DNA of 64,000 bases from Gordonia zhenghanii (lineage in GTDB: Bacteria > Actinomycetota > Actinomycetes > Mycobacteriales > Mycobacteriaceae), in assembly GCF_021738965.1 (NCBI RefSeq), contig NZ_JAKKOQ010000007.1, forward strand, positions 281,620 to 345,619, read 5' to 3'. The notes beneath the pieces are model-generated. The model worked only from the letters and a program-made list of their open reading frames with translations. It ran no database searches and had not been told where the DNA came from. The position numbers were made by a program, and so were the translations under genes. The first letter of the stretch is position 1. Every line of letters begins with the position of its first letter. This document shows, piece after piece, positions 20,039 through 28,963 of this stretch.

Positions 20039-20838
20039 TTGGTCCCTTCGATCGGCGCGATTCCCGATCCTTCCACGGTGCCGTCGACAGTGCCGCCGAC
20101 GAGTGTCAGCCACCGAGCGGGCGGCGCACCGAACGCACGGCGTGCGTTGTGGATCACCCTGGAGCCCAAGGCGCGGTTGCCGACGCCGCCGAGCACCGCG
20201 CCGATGCCGCCGGGCAGCACTTTGCCGAACATCACCGGCGCCTTCCCGAGCGTGAACCTCTTCACGAACCGGTTGGTGAGCGCCTTGTTGACGGTCGCCA
20301 GGTTGGCCTTGGGGATACCGGGCACGCTGAGTTGGGACATGGCGTTCTTGTCGCCCTTGCCGAGCGACCTGCCGACGATGCCGACGCCTTCCTCGCCGAG
20401 CGCGACAGCCAGGACGAGGGCGCGGCGGCGATCACGCTCAGTGGGAGCGATGCCGTGCACGTCGGCGATCGCGAGAGCCAGCAATGCGGACGCCTCGACG
20501 AAGAACAGGGTCTCCGCCGACACGGCGCCGATTGCGGCGACGGTGCCGACACCGGGCACGGCCGCAGTGGCTCCGACCGCGCCGCCGGACGCGGTGACCG
20601 TGGTGAGGTACTGGTTCTCGAGGCGGCGGATGATTCGCTCTGGCGACTCGTCGGGGTGCCGCTGGCGGATCTTCGCGACGTAGCGGGCCACGGCAGGCTG
20701 CTGCAGGCGCTGCGCCTTGTCGACGACAGTCGAGACGATCACTCCGGGGGAGCGATCCGACAGTTCGGCCGCGGTGTCCGCGGGCAGGCTGGTGGTGCGA
20801 GCGTCCAACTGGGGGGACTTCTTCTTAGATCCGAACAC
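20035..20838 (-). CDS. EcsC-like membrane-associated protein
   Basis: 267 aa from the GTG at 20838, which has a GGAGA site 6 nt upstream (protein start V-F-G-S-K-K-K). A basic N-terminus is followed by a helical domain (YVAKIRQRHPDESPERIIRRLENQYL), then Gly/Ala-rich hydrophobic segments (GAVGATAAVPGVGTVAAIGA; LPGGIGAVLGGVG) and a conserved-looking core. This matches the EcsC/Rv1249c type next to kgd in mycobacteria. EcsC proteins have no known reaction. The gene ends in the CTG start of the ABC exporter, so the two are probably coupled and may act together at the membrane. Confidence 0.7.
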   Translation of the reverse strand: MFGSKKKSPQLDARTTSLPADTAAELSDRSPGVIVSTVVDKAQRLQQPAVARYVAKIRQRHPDESPERIIRRLENQYLTTVTASGGAVGATAAVPGVGTVAAIGAVSAETLFFVEASALLALAIADVHGIAPTERDRRRALVLAVALGEEGVGIVGRSLGKGDKNAMSQLSVPGIPKANLATVNKALTNRFVKRFTLGKAPVMFGKVLPGGIGAVLGGVGNRALGSRVIHNARRAFGAPPARWLTLVGGTVDGTVEGSGIAPIEGTN

Positions 20839-21043
20839 AGTGTCTCCGTTCTCTCCGAGCGATGCGAACAGCATCGGCGGCTCGCGGGAACCACCTGACT
20901 GCAACCGATGGCGTCCACCATTATTCCCGGCCGCAAAGCATCGGTCGACCAGCGACTTCGAGTGGTGAGCGACACATCGAGAATGGTCGTAGGGCGGTGC
21001 TACGGTTCACGTCGTTCAATTTCCGCAGGCAGGAGCGCCGGGT

Positions 21044-22507
21044 ATGTCAGTTACAGGTGGATCGACGTTCAAGCCGGTCACCGACCGCCCATGGCCTGCG
21101 CTGTTCGCGCTGTGCGTCGGGTTCTTCATGATCCTCGTCGACATGACGATCGTCGCGGTCGCCCAGCCCCAGATCAAGGCCGCGCTCGACGCCAGCGTCA
21201 CGGGCATCGTCTGGGTGACGAGCGCCTACCTGCTGACATATGCGGTGCCCTTGCTGATCACCGGCCGTCTCGGCGACAAGATCGGCCCGAAGAAGGTGTA
21301 CCAGGCCGGTCTCGTGGTGTTCACCGTCGCGAGCCTGTGGTGCGGACTCTCCGGCTCGATCGGCGAGCTGATCGCTGCGCGCGGTCTGCAAGGACTCGGC
21401 GCCGCACTCATCACGCCGCAGACGATGGCGTTGATCACTCGGATCTTCCCGCCGGAACGCCGTGGCGCGGCCATGGGCGTGTGGGGTACCGTCGCCGGCG
21501 TCGCGACCGCCGTCGGACCGCTCCTCGGTGGAATCCTGACCGACTCCTTCGGCTGGGAATGGATCTTCTTCGTCAATCTGCCCATCGGCGTCGTCGGCCT
21601 GTTCCTCGCGCAGATCCTGGTGCCCACGGTCGAGACCCACGAGCACAAGTTCGACTGGGTCGGCGTCGCGCTCTCGGCTGTCGGCCTGACCGCTGTCGTG
21701 TTCGGCATCCAGGAGGGCGAGAGCTACGACTGGGCAGCGTGGATCTGGGCGCTGGTCCTCGGCGGCGTCGTGCTCCTGGGGCTGTTCGTGCTCTGGCAGG
21801 CGAGGATGCGCGGCGAGCCGCTAGTCCCGCTCAGCCTGTTCCGAAACCGCAACTTCACGTTGAGCAACGTCGGTATCGCGACGATGGGCTTCGCCGTGTC
21901 GGGTTCGATGATCCCGATCATGTTCTATCTTCAGCTCGTCGGCGGCATGTCACCGACTCGATCTGCGCTGGTGATGGTGCCGATGGCCGTGCTGACCGGT
22001 GTCTTCGCGCCACTCGTCGGCCGGGTCCTCGACCGTGTGCATCCCAGCACGATCGTCGCGTCGGGTCTGCTCGGATACGCGGTCGCCATGTGGTGGCTCG
22101 GTTTCATCATGGACCCGGCGACGCCGGTGTGGCTGCTGCTGTTGCCGACCGTCCTGATGGGCGTCTCCAGCGCAGGCATCTGGGCTCCGTTGGCCGCGAC
22201 CGCCACTCGTGACCTGCCGTGGCACCAGGCAGGCGCAGGCGCAGGCGTCTACAACACGACGCGCGTCGTCGGTTCGGTGATCGGCGCGTCGGCGATCGGC
22301 GCACTCATGACCTCCCGTCTCGCCGCGAATCTGCCCGGAATCGATTTCGACGACAGTCAGAGTCGGACGGTGGGACAGCTTCCGGAGGTAGTCCGTCACG
22401 GATTCGCCGACTCGATGGGGCAGGCGATCTACCTCGGAGCCGTCCTGCTGTTCATCGGCTTCGTCAGTGCCCTGTTCCTGAAGCGTCCTTCGCACCAAGG
22501 CGGATAG
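21044..22507 (+). CDS. MFS drug exporter, 14-helix DHA2 (EmrB/QacA) type
   Basis: 487 aa. AGGAG lies 8 nt before the ATG. Fourteen hydrophobic segments are visible. Motif A appears as GRLGDKIGPKKVY in loop 2-3, and the segment GLQGLGAALITPQTMALI plus GPLLGGILTDSFGWEWIFFVNLPIG (shown as separate pieces) is typical of motif C in antiporters. It exports lipophilic compounds in exchange for protons. Position matches the Rv1250 transporter beside kgd. It is transcribed away from the EcsC-like gene across a 205-bp gap. Confidence 0.9.
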   Translation: MSVTGGSTFKPVTDRPWPALFALCVGFFMILVDMTIVAVAQPQIKAALDASVTGIVWVTSAYLLTYAVPLLITGRLGDKIGPKKVYQAGLVVFTVASLWCGLSGSIGELIAARGLQGLGAALITPQTMALITRIFPPERRGAAMGVWGTVAGVATAVGPLLGGILTDSFGWEWIFFVNLPIGVVGLFLAQILVPTVETHEHKFDWVGVALSAVGLTAVVFGIQEGESYDWAAWIWALVLGGVVLLGLFVLWQARMRGEPLVPLSLFRNRNFTLSNVGIATMGFAVSGSMIPIMFYLQLVGGMSPTRSALVMVPMAVLTGVFAPLVGRVLDRVHPSTIVASGLLGYAVAMWWLGFIMDPATPVWLLLLPTVLMGVSSAGIWAPLAATATRDLPWHQAGAGAGVYNTTRVVGSVIGASAIGALMTSRLAANLPGIDFDDSQSRTVGQLPEVVRHGFADSMGQAIYLGAVLLFIGFVSALFLKRPSHQGG

Positions 22508-22568
22508 TCTGCGCGTCGCTGGTCGAGACGTCCGCCCGCGTGCCGGAGACCGGGATTGTCGTACCCGG

Positions 22569-22587
22569 CTCGTACTATCGGTACGAG
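22569..22587. promoter_or_regulatory. Palindrome upstream of sbcD
   Basis: CTCGTAC (22569-22575) and GTACGAG (22581-22587) form a perfect inverted repeat around TATCG. It overlaps a -10-like TACTAT (22573-22578) about 50 bp before sbcD. A possible operator or promoter of the sbcDC pair. No LexA-type box (GAAC-N4-GTTC) was seen. Confidence 0.45.
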
Positions 22588-22634
22588 TTCGAAAAGGGCA
22601 GTTCGATTCCATCCGGGAGTGAAGGGAGGTCGCG

Positions 22635-23927
22635 ATGACTGAGCCGTTGTTCGAGGCGGAGCCACTATCGCTGTTCGACCTGCCGTCCGCCCCGGAGGCG
22701 CCCGAACGTCCTGTGCTGGTCGAGCCCGACCGTGCTCCGACCGAGTCTCCGGTCACTGACCCGGAAGTCACGTTCCTGCACACCGCCGACTGGCAGCTCG
22801 GCATGACCCGTCGGTTCCTGACGGGCGAGGCGCAGCACACGTACGCCGCGGCTCGCGATGCCGCGGTCGTGCGGATCGGTGAAGTCGCCGCCGAGTCGGG
22901 AGCTGAGTTCGTGGTGGTGTGCGGAGACGTCTTTGACGATCCGCGCGTCTCCACCCGGATCATCCGCCGGACGCTCGACGCGTTGGCCGACTACCCGGTG
23001 CCGGTCTATCTGCTGCCGGGGAACCACGACCCGCTCGATGCCACGAGCGTCTACCGGTCCGCGGCGTTCGTCGATGCGTGTCCGGACAACGTCCACGTCC
23101 TGGACAAGCCCGGCGTGCTTCGAGTGCGCGACGGGATCAGCATCGTCGCCGCTCCGTGGCATTCCAAGCACCCGACGTCCGACCTGATCGCCGATCAACT
23201 CGCCGCACTGCCGCCGTCCGACGACATTCGAATCGTCGTCGGTCACGGCGGTATGGATTCCCTCAGCCCGAACCCTGATCCGTCGATCGTGCGCAGCGCG
23301 GGGCTCGACGCGGCGACCGCCGACCACCTCGTCGACTACGTGGCGCTCGGCGACCGGCACTCGGTGACTTCGGTCGGCGAATCGGGCCGAGTCTGGTATT
23401 CCGGTGCTCCGGAAGTGACCGCGTTCGACAACGTCGAGTCCGAGCCCGGCCACGTGCTGGAAGTGACGCTGCGTCGTGGTTCTCAGGCATCGGTGGACGT
23501 CCGCAGACACACAGTGGGGCAGTGGTCGTTCCACACCCTCACTCAGGACATGAACGACGCTGCCGACGTGGAGCGCCTGCGCACGACCCTGGACGCGTTG
23601 GCAGACAAGCCGCGCACCGTCGTGCAACTCGCGCTGATCGGCACGGTGACGGTGTCGGAGAACGTCGACCTCGACAGATTGTTGGACGAGGCATCCGATC
23701 GGTTCGCTGCCGTCAAACTCTGGGAGCGCAAGCACGATCTGACCGTCGTCTCCGACGCGGCAGACCTCGACAGGCTAGAACTGCAGGGATACGCGGCGCA
23801 GGCTGCGGAAGAACTGCAGGAGCGAGCGTCGATCGAGTCCGGGGCCGACGACGTCAACGATGACGCGGCGGCCGCTCGGTCGGCTCTGTCGTTGCTCTAC
23901 CGACTCGCCGGAAGTGCGTCCCGATGA
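22635..23927 (+). CDS. SbcD/YhaO-like metallophosphoesterase (DNA repair exonuclease)
   Basis: 430 aa with a GGGAGG site before the ATG. After a roughly 45-residue acidic leader come the calcineurin-like phosphoesterase motifs: FLHTADWQLG, CGDVFDD, LPGNHDPLD, GHGGMDS and GDRHS. Motif I normally reads D-x-H; here it is Asp52-Trp-Gln54, so one metal ligand is changed. The C-terminal part would be the capping and SbcC-binding region. Together with the next gene it should form an Mre11/Rad50-type nuclease complex on DNA. Overlaps the next gene by 4 nt (ATGA). Matches the Rv1277-Rv1278 pair. Confidence 0.82.
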   Translation: MTEPLFEAEPLSLFDLPSAPEAPERPVLVEPDRAPTESPVTDPEVTFLHTADWQLGMTRRFLTGEAQHTYAAARDAAVVRIGEVAAESGAEFVVVCGDVFDDPRVSTRIIRRTLDALADYPVPVYLLPGNHDPLDATSVYRSAAFVDACPDNVHVLDKPGVLRVRDGISIVAAPWHSKHPTSDLIADQLAALPPSDDIRIVVGHGGMDSLSPNPDPSIVRSAGLDAATADHLVDYVALGDRHSVTSVGESGRVWYSGAPEVTAFDNVESEPGHVLEVTLRRGSQASVDVRRHTVGQWSFHTLTQDMNDAADVERLRTTLDALADKPRTVVQLALIGTVTVSENVDLDRLLDEASDRFAAVKLWERKHDLTVVSDAADLDRLELQGYAAQAAEELQERASIESGADDVNDDAAAARSALSLLYRLAGSASR

Positions 23928-26521
23928 GGTTGCACCGGTTACGCGTCGCGGATTTCCGTGGAATCGTCGAGCGCGAGGTGATGTTCGCCGACAGTGGCGT
24001 TACCGTCATCGAAGGCGAGAACGAGGCGGGCAAGTCGTCGATGGTCGAAGCGCTCGATCTTCTCCTGACGACTCGAGCGAACAGTTCGAAGTCGCAGGTT
24101 CGCGCAGTCCAGCCTTCCGGGCGGGACGTCGGCAGTGAAGTGTTCGCCGAGATCAGTTGTGGCGCCTATCGTTTCGAGTACTTCAAACGCTTCAACAAGT
24201 CGCCGGAGACAGCACTGACGATCGTCGAACCTGCGCCGGAGCAATTGACTGGCAGGCCCGCGCACGAGCGGGTCGAACAGATCCTGGGAGCGTCGCTCGA
24301 CAACACGTTGTATCGGGCGCTGCGTCTACTACAGTCGTCCGACCCCGAGTTGGGCGATCTGACGGACAGTTCAGCGTTGTCACGCGCGCTGGACCGGGCC
24401 GCGGGCGAAGTCGACGATGAGGGTGCCGACACCCCGGAGTCGCAGGACCTCGTGGCCGCCGTGGCCAAGGAGTATTCGCGGTACTTCACCGCCGCGCAAG
24501 GACGTCCGAGTGGCGAATTGCTCCAGGCGCGGAACGTGGCAGAGAAGGCAGCGGCTGCAGTCGCCGAACGTGAACGTCTGCTCGAGTCGGTGCAGGAGGC
24601 CGCAGACCGCCTTCCGGACGTGACTCGCGGCATCGAGGACGCGATGAACGAGGAGTCGCAGCAGCGAATCGAGGTGTCGACACTCGCCGCACAGGTGTCG
24701 CAAGCCGATGCCGTGGGCGAGCGACTGGCCACCGCGAAGGCTGTCGTCGCCCGCTATGAGGCTGGGGTCCAGGCAGCCCGGTCCGCGGTGCGCGAGCGGA
24801 CTGATCTGCGAAACCGGCTGGGGCAGTCGGAATCGGAGATCGCGACGACGAGTACCGCGGTCCAGACCGCACGGGAAGCGGCGGCCGTTGCAGGCGAGCA
24901 GGCAACGGTGATGGCCGAACGGGTCGTCGTCGCGCAGCGAGACTTGGACGATGTCCGAACTCGGATCGAGTCGGCGGAGGCCGCGGAACGCGTCGCGGCG
25001 GACCGGCGTCGTCTCACCGAGATGGACGTCGCGATCGCCGAGGTGGAGCGCTTGAGCGGCGAGGTCAAGGCTGCGCGGCGCGCCGCCGAAGGGGTCCGTG
25101 CGACTCCCGAAGATGCCGCGCGTGCCGTCGAGCTCGATCGCGAGATCGCTGCTGCGACAGCGCGTCTGGAGTCGGGTTCGGCGACAGTCGTGGTGACTCC
25201 GCTCGCCGACGGCGTGCGGATCGGCGGTGTCGCGGCCGACGACGAACAGACGCTGACGGTCACCGCGGCGACAACGATCGAGGCGCCGTCGGTGCGTGTC
25301 GAAGTGACCCCGGGCGCGGATATGCAAGCACTCGCCGACGACCTTGCACGGCTCACGTCGCTCGGCGAGGAGGTCGTTGCACGATGCGGCGTTGAGAACC
25401 TCGCTGACGTCGCCGGCGCGGCCGCCAAGCGGACCGAGTCGCTTCGGGTGGCTGCCGAAGCCGAGCGTCGTCTGCAGCGTGAACTGTCTGGGCGTGCCGC
25501 CGACGGACTGACGACAGCCCGTGCTCAGCTCGCCACACGGATCCCGGCGGGCGATCCGCCATCCGGTTCGGGCGACGACGACCTCGTCGCGCTGCGCACC
25601 AGCGAGCGTGAGCTGTCGGAAGCTGTCGGCCAGGCCCAGCGTGAGCGCGATGCGCAGGTCCACCGTGAGCAGGGCGAGCGGAACCGGGCACAGGCGTGGG
25701 AGACATCGGGGGAGAACGCCCGGCTAGCAGCGACCGCACTGCGACAGCAGATCGCGGCCGCCGAGCAAGAAGCATCCGACGACGAGCTCGCCGCAGCTGT
25801 CACCTCGGCCGACGACCAGTTGACGCAGGCGAAGTCGGCGGAGGCCAAGACGGCCGCCGAGGCCGCACGTGTCGATGCTGCGGGTGTGCGAGCCAAGTAC
25901 GACGAAGCCGAGGCTGCACTCGATCGCACGCGTGCGCGGCTGGCTCAGCAGCGCAAGTTGCAGGCGGAGCTGTCCACTCGGATCGAGGTGTGCCGCAACG
26001 ACGGGCGACTCGACGAACTGTCGGACGCCGTCGCTGAGAATGAGGCCGCCCAGGCCGCGCTCGTCCGAGTCAGCGAACGGGCGGAGGGCGCTCGCGTCCT
26101 GCACGAGACGTTGCAGCGCAAGCGATCCGACTCCCGAGCTCGCTACATCGATCCGTTCGCACGGCGCCTGGAGGAACTCGCTGCACCGGTGTTCGGCGAC
26201 GGCGTGCGATTCTCGGTCGGCGACGACTTCCGGATCGCGTCGCGAACTCTGGACGGTGTCACCGTGGACGTCACCGCGCTGTCCGGGGGTGCTCGCGAAC
26301 AACTCGGACTCCTCGCGCGGCTCGCGTGCGCGTCGCTCGTCGACGAAGCCGACGGCGTGCCGGTGATCCTCGACGACGCGCTCGGCTACACCGACCCGAA
26401 GCGACTCGCCTCGATGTCGACGGTGATCGGCTCTGCCGGGCCCAGTTCCCAGATCATCGTCCTGACCTGCACTCCAGATCGGTATCGGGGCGTGGACGAC
26501 GCGACTCTCATCGCCGTCTGA
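23924..26521 (+). CDS. SbcC/YhaN-like SMC-type ATPase
   Basis: 865 aa. N-terminal half-ATPase with Walker A GENEAGKSS; C-terminal half with signature LSGGAREQLGLLARLA and Walker B VPVILDDALGYTD. The intervening region (about 180-740) is largely heptad-like, Ala/Glu/Arg-rich coiled coil, interrupted near 420-470 by a Val/Thr/Gly-rich beta-type segment. No Cys-x-x-Cys zinc hook is visible, and the arms are shorter than in E. coli SbcC (over 1000 aa), so YhaN-type is the closer comparison. It should pair with the phosphoesterase just upstream and act in DNA end processing. Confidence 0.82.
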   Translation: MRLHRLRVADFRGIVEREVMFADSGVTVIEGENEAGKSSMVEALDLLLTTRANSSKSQVRAVQPSGRDVGSEVFAEISCGAYRFEYFKRFNKSPETALTIVEPAPEQLTGRPAHERVEQILGASLDNTLYRALRLLQSSDPELGDLTDSSALSRALDRAAGEVDDEGADTPESQDLVAAVAKEYSRYFTAAQGRPSGELLQARNVAEKAAAAVAERERLLESVQEAADRLPDVTRGIEDAMNEESQQRIEVSTLAAQVSQADAVGERLATAKAVVARYEAGVQAARSAVRERTDLRNRLGQSESEIATTSTAVQTAREAAAVAGEQATVMAERVVVAQRDLDDVRTRIESAEAAERVAADRRRLTEMDVAIAEVERLSGEVKAARRAAEGVRATPEDAARAVELDREIAAATARLESGSATVVVTPLADGVRIGGVAADDEQTLTVTAATTIEAPSVRVEVTPGADMQALADDLARLTSLGEEVVARCGVENLADVAGAAAKRTESLRVAAEAERRLQRELSGRAADGLTTARAQLATRIPAGDPPSGSGDDDLVALRTSERELSEAVGQAQRERDAQVHREQGERNRAQAWETSGENARLAATALRQQIAAAEQEASDDELAAAVTSADDQLTQAKSAEAKTAAEAARVDAAGVRAKYDEAEAALDRTRARLAQQRKLQAELSTRIEVCRNDGRLDELSDAVAENEAAQAALVRVSERAEGARVLHETLQRKRSDSRARYIDPFARRLEELAAPVFGDGVRFSVGDDFRIASRTLDGVTVDVTALSGGAREQLGLLARLACASLVDEADGVPVILDDALGYTDPKRLASMSTVIGSAGPSSQIIVLTCTPDRYRGVDDATLIAV

Positions 26522-26588
26522 GTCGTGCTCCGCGCCCCGGCGTTAGGAACACGAACTGTGGTGCGCTAATGTAGCTTTCGCTTGACCC

Positions 26589-26661
26589 GCCCCCCTAGCT
26601 CAGGGGATAGAGCGTCTGCCTCCGGAGCAGAAGGTCGTAGGTTCGAATCCTACGGGGGGCA
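26589..26661 (+). tRNA. tRNA-Arg (anticodon CCG)
   Basis: A 73-nt cloverleaf. The acceptor GCCCCCC (26589-26595) pairs with GGGGGGC (26654-26660), discriminator A. D-arm GCTCAGGGGATAGAGC. Anticodon stem TCTGC/GCAGA with loop CTCCGGA, anticodon CCG. T-arm GTAGG-TTCGAAT-CCTAC. CCA is not encoded. It reads CGG arginine codons. Confidence 0.97.
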
Positions 26662-27016
26662 CAGTCTGACCAGCGGTTTCACCGCATTCACCCGGTTTCG
26701 TGCCCAATACGTGCCACAGAGTTCTTCGCTCCGCTGCTCGTCGATCCCGTTCTGTTGGTCGAGCGGAGTCGAGACCTGCCGAAATCAGTACGCTCAGCGA
26801 CTCTTGCGGACTATTAGGCCCCGGAGTCCCCGGTGCGTTAGGATTTCGGGACCGCCCGTACGACTCGCGGGGCGGGGGCTCGACTCCGCTCGACCAGCAG
26901 CTATGGGCCCGACCAGCAGATATGGCTCGACCAGCAGGGGAGCAGCGGAATGTCACAACGCTGACGCGAGCGGTGTCCTATGAGTGCAAGGATGAACTCG
27001 GGTCAGGAGGACACCA
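26662..27016. other. 355-bp gap without a supported gene
   Basis: Between the tRNA and the FAD oxidoreductase. It contains an inverted pair of the dispersed repeat (26757-26895) with degenerate satellites to about 26938. The downstream gene has GGAGG-type bases at about 27007-27011. Short open frames here are made of the repeat and look non-coding. No tRNA-linked integrase or attachment-site duplication of the tRNA 3' end was seen. Confidence 0.6.
26757..26938. repeat. Dispersed repeat, copy B (inverted pair)
   Basis: GGTCGAGCGGAGTCGAG (26757-26773) and CTCGACTCCGCTCGACC (26879-26895) are perfect 17-bp inverted repeats. The second is followed by three spaced copies of CGACCAGCAG at about 26891, 26910 and 26928. 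Confidence 0.85.
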
Positions 27017-28057
27017 ATGAAGATCGTGGTTGCAGGAGCTGGTTACGCCGGGACAGTCGCGGCGAATCGCTTGGCGCGCAAGGTCGCCGATGCGCAGATA
27101 ACCGTCGTGAATCCGAGTGCAGAGTTCGTCGAACGCGTCCGGCTGCACGAACTGATCGCAGGCAGCGGAACCGCGACGAAGCCCCTCCGAGACGTCCTCG
27201 ACGATCGGATCGAGCTGCGGATCACGGCGATCGAGAAGGTCGGTGACGGTGTGCTGACGCTGTCGAATGGGGAGTCACTCGAGTACGACAAGCTCGTCTA
27301 CGCCGTCGGCAGCTCGAACGACGCGCCGGAGGGCGCCTACGCTGTCGGCGGCCTGGAGACGGCGCGCGCTGCCAAGGCGAAACTCGCCGACCTCACTCCC
27401 GGCTCGACGGTGACCGTCGTCGGCGGGGGACTCACCGGCCTCGAAGCAGCGTCCGAGGTCGCGACTGAACGCCCCGACCTGACAGTGCGGATCGTCGGCG
27501 ACGAGTTCGGTGCTTCGCTCAGCAGCAGTGCCCGCGAACGCGTCCTCGACGTGTTGCGTGATCTGGGGGTCGACATCGTCACCGGCATGTGGACGCCCGA
27601 CGAATCCACCGATCTGACGCTGTGGGCGGTCGCGGGACAGGCCGACACTCTCGCCGCGCGGAGCGGACTCGCGACCGATTCGGCGGGGCGGGTGGCCGTG
27701 GATGCCTGCCTGCGCAGCACCAGCAACCCGAACGTGTACGCGATCGGCGACAGTGCCTCCGTACCCGGCGCCCGACTGAGCTGCCAGGCGGCCCTTCCAC
27801 AGGGCGCCGCCGCCGCGGACAACATCGCGCGCGATCTCGCAGGGGAGGCAGAGCAGCCGTTCTCGATGTCGTTCGTCGGACAGAACGTGTCGCTCGGTCG
27901 CAAGAACGCCGTCATCCAGAGCGCGCACCGCAATGACGTCCCCACCCGGATCTGGTTCGGTGGCAGGCCCGGCGCCTACCTCAAGGAAGCCGTCTGCCGT
28001 GGTGCCCTCTGGTCGGCGCGCACCGGAAACGCGCTGTGGGTTCGTGGCCCGAAATGA
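27017..28057 (+). CDS. FAD-dependent pyridine nucleotide-disulfide-type oxidoreductase
   Basis: 346 aa. It starts MKIVVAGAGYAGTVAANRLA (FAD-binding GxGxxG). A second NAD(P)H-binding glycine motif is VVGGGLTGLEAASE, and the late FAD motif NVYAIGDSA is intact. No redox CxxC pair is present, and the architecture resembles the NDH-2/ferredoxin-reductase-like two-dinucleotide fold. There is no clear C-terminal membrane anchor. A GGAGG site precedes the ATG. It overlaps the ECF41 sigma factor gene by 4 nt, which suggests that this oxidoreductase is a target or partner of that sigma factor. Substrate unknown. Confidence 0.86.
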   Translation: MKIVVAGAGYAGTVAANRLARKVADAQITVVNPSAEFVERVRLHELIAGSGTATKPLRDVLDDRIELRITAIEKVGDGVLTLSNGESLEYDKLVYAVGSSNDAPEGAYAVGGLETARAAKAKLADLTPGSTVTVVGGGLTGLEAASEVATERPDLTVRIVGDEFGASLSSSARERVLDVLRDLGVDIVTGMWTPDESTDLTLWAVAGQADTLAARSGLATDSAGRVAVDACLRSTSNPNVYAIGDSASVPGARLSCQAALPQGAAAADNIARDLAGEAEQPFSMSFVGQNVSLGRKNAVIQSAHRNDVPTRIWFGGRPGAYLKEAVCRGALWSARTGNALWVRGPK

Positions 28058-28929
28058 TCGCCGAGCACGACGACGAGTTCGTCGCACACCGGGCGCTTCT
28101 CTTCTCGATCGCCTACGAGATCCTCGGATCGGTCGCCGACGCCGAGGACGCAGTGTCCGAGTGCTGGATACGGTGGCACGACGTCGACCATGAGAACGTC
28201 GACAATCCTCGTGCGTACCTTGCGCGGATCGTCACCAGGCAGGCCTTGAACGCGGCGCGGTCGGCCGGTCGACGACGCGAGGAGTACGTCGGACCGTGGC
28301 TGCCCGAGCCACTCGAGGCCCGAGGTGCGGACGCGGGCCTGGACCACGTGCTGACCGGCGAAGCCGTCACGACCGCGATGCTGCTGGTGTTGGAGTCGCT
28401 CACGCCCACCGAACGAGCGGTGTTCGTGCTGCGCGAGGTCTTCGACTTCGACTACAGCGAGATCGCTGCGGCCGTCGACAAGACCGAACCCGCCGTACGG
28501 CAGGTGGCGCATCGGGCGCGAAACCATGTGCGGGCCAGGCGTTCTGCAGCCGTAGCCGAGCCAACCCAAGCACAGTCGGTAGCTGAGCGGTTCATGGCGA
28601 GCGCTATGACGGGCGATGTCCAGGGACTCATGGATGTGCTCTCTCCCGGCGTCGTGTTCATCGGCGACGGCGGCGGCGTCGTGTCGGCGGCCCGCAGGCC
28701 CATCGAGGGCGTCGACCACGTGGCGCGCATCGTGACTGGACTCCTCGCGAAGGTAGCCCAACTCGGAGAGTTGGAAATGCGTGCGACCGTCGTCAACGCG
28801 ATGCCCGCGATCATCGTGTCCATCGACAGCGTCGTCGACACCGTCACATGCATCCAAGTGAGCGGTGAACACGTCACCGCGGTGTACTCGATCCGGAACC
28901 CGGAGAAGCTGACGCGCTTCCGTGTGTGA
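28054..28929 (+). CDS. ECF41-family (SigJ-like) RNA polymerase sigma factor
   Basis: 291 aa from the ATG at 28054, which overlaps the oxidoreductase stop (ATGA); a GTG at 28036 is less likely. Sigma region 2 (about 5-70, DAEDAVSECWIRW) and region 4 (about 105-165, LTPTERAVFVLREVF) are joined to a C-terminal SnoaL/NTF2-like domain. Three ECF41 hallmarks are visible: WLPEP (82-86) in the linker, DGGG (205-208) and NPEKL (282-286). In this family the C-terminal domain replaces an anti-sigma factor and modulates activity, and the target is usually an adjacent oxidoreductase, epimerase or decarboxylase gene. No anti-sigma gene is present here, as expected. Confidence 0.9.
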   Translation: MIAEHDDEFVAHRALLFSIAYEILGSVADAEDAVSECWIRWHDVDHENVDNPRAYLARIVTRQALNAARSAGRRREEYVGPWLPEPLEARGADAGLDHVLTGEAVTTAMLLVLESLTPTERAVFVLREVFDFDYSEIAAAVDKTEPAVRQVAHRARNHVRARRSAAVAEPTQAQSVAERFMASAMTGDVQGLMDVLSPGVVFIGDGGGVVSAARRPIEGVDHVARIVTGLLAKVAQLGELEMRATVVNAMPAIIVSIDSVVDTVTCIQVSGEHVTAVYSIRNPEKLTRFRV

Positions 28930-28950
28930 ACACCGCTCGCCGAGCGCACC

Positions 28951-28963
28951 TACCCTGGACTCC
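28951..28963 (+). promoter_or_regulatory. Putative leaderless promoter -10
   Basis: TACCCT (28951-28956) lies 7 nt before the ATG at 28964 of the AroE-like gene. No strong -35 is visible. Confidence 0.4.

Noticed and set aside
26757..26938. CRISPR array
   Set aside because: Units are short, degenerate, irregularly spaced and inverted; no cas genes.
26589..26940. Integration site or genomic island next to tRNA-Arg
   Set aside because: No integrase, no direct repeat of the tRNA 3' end and no change in neighbouring gene character; only the dispersed repeat is present.
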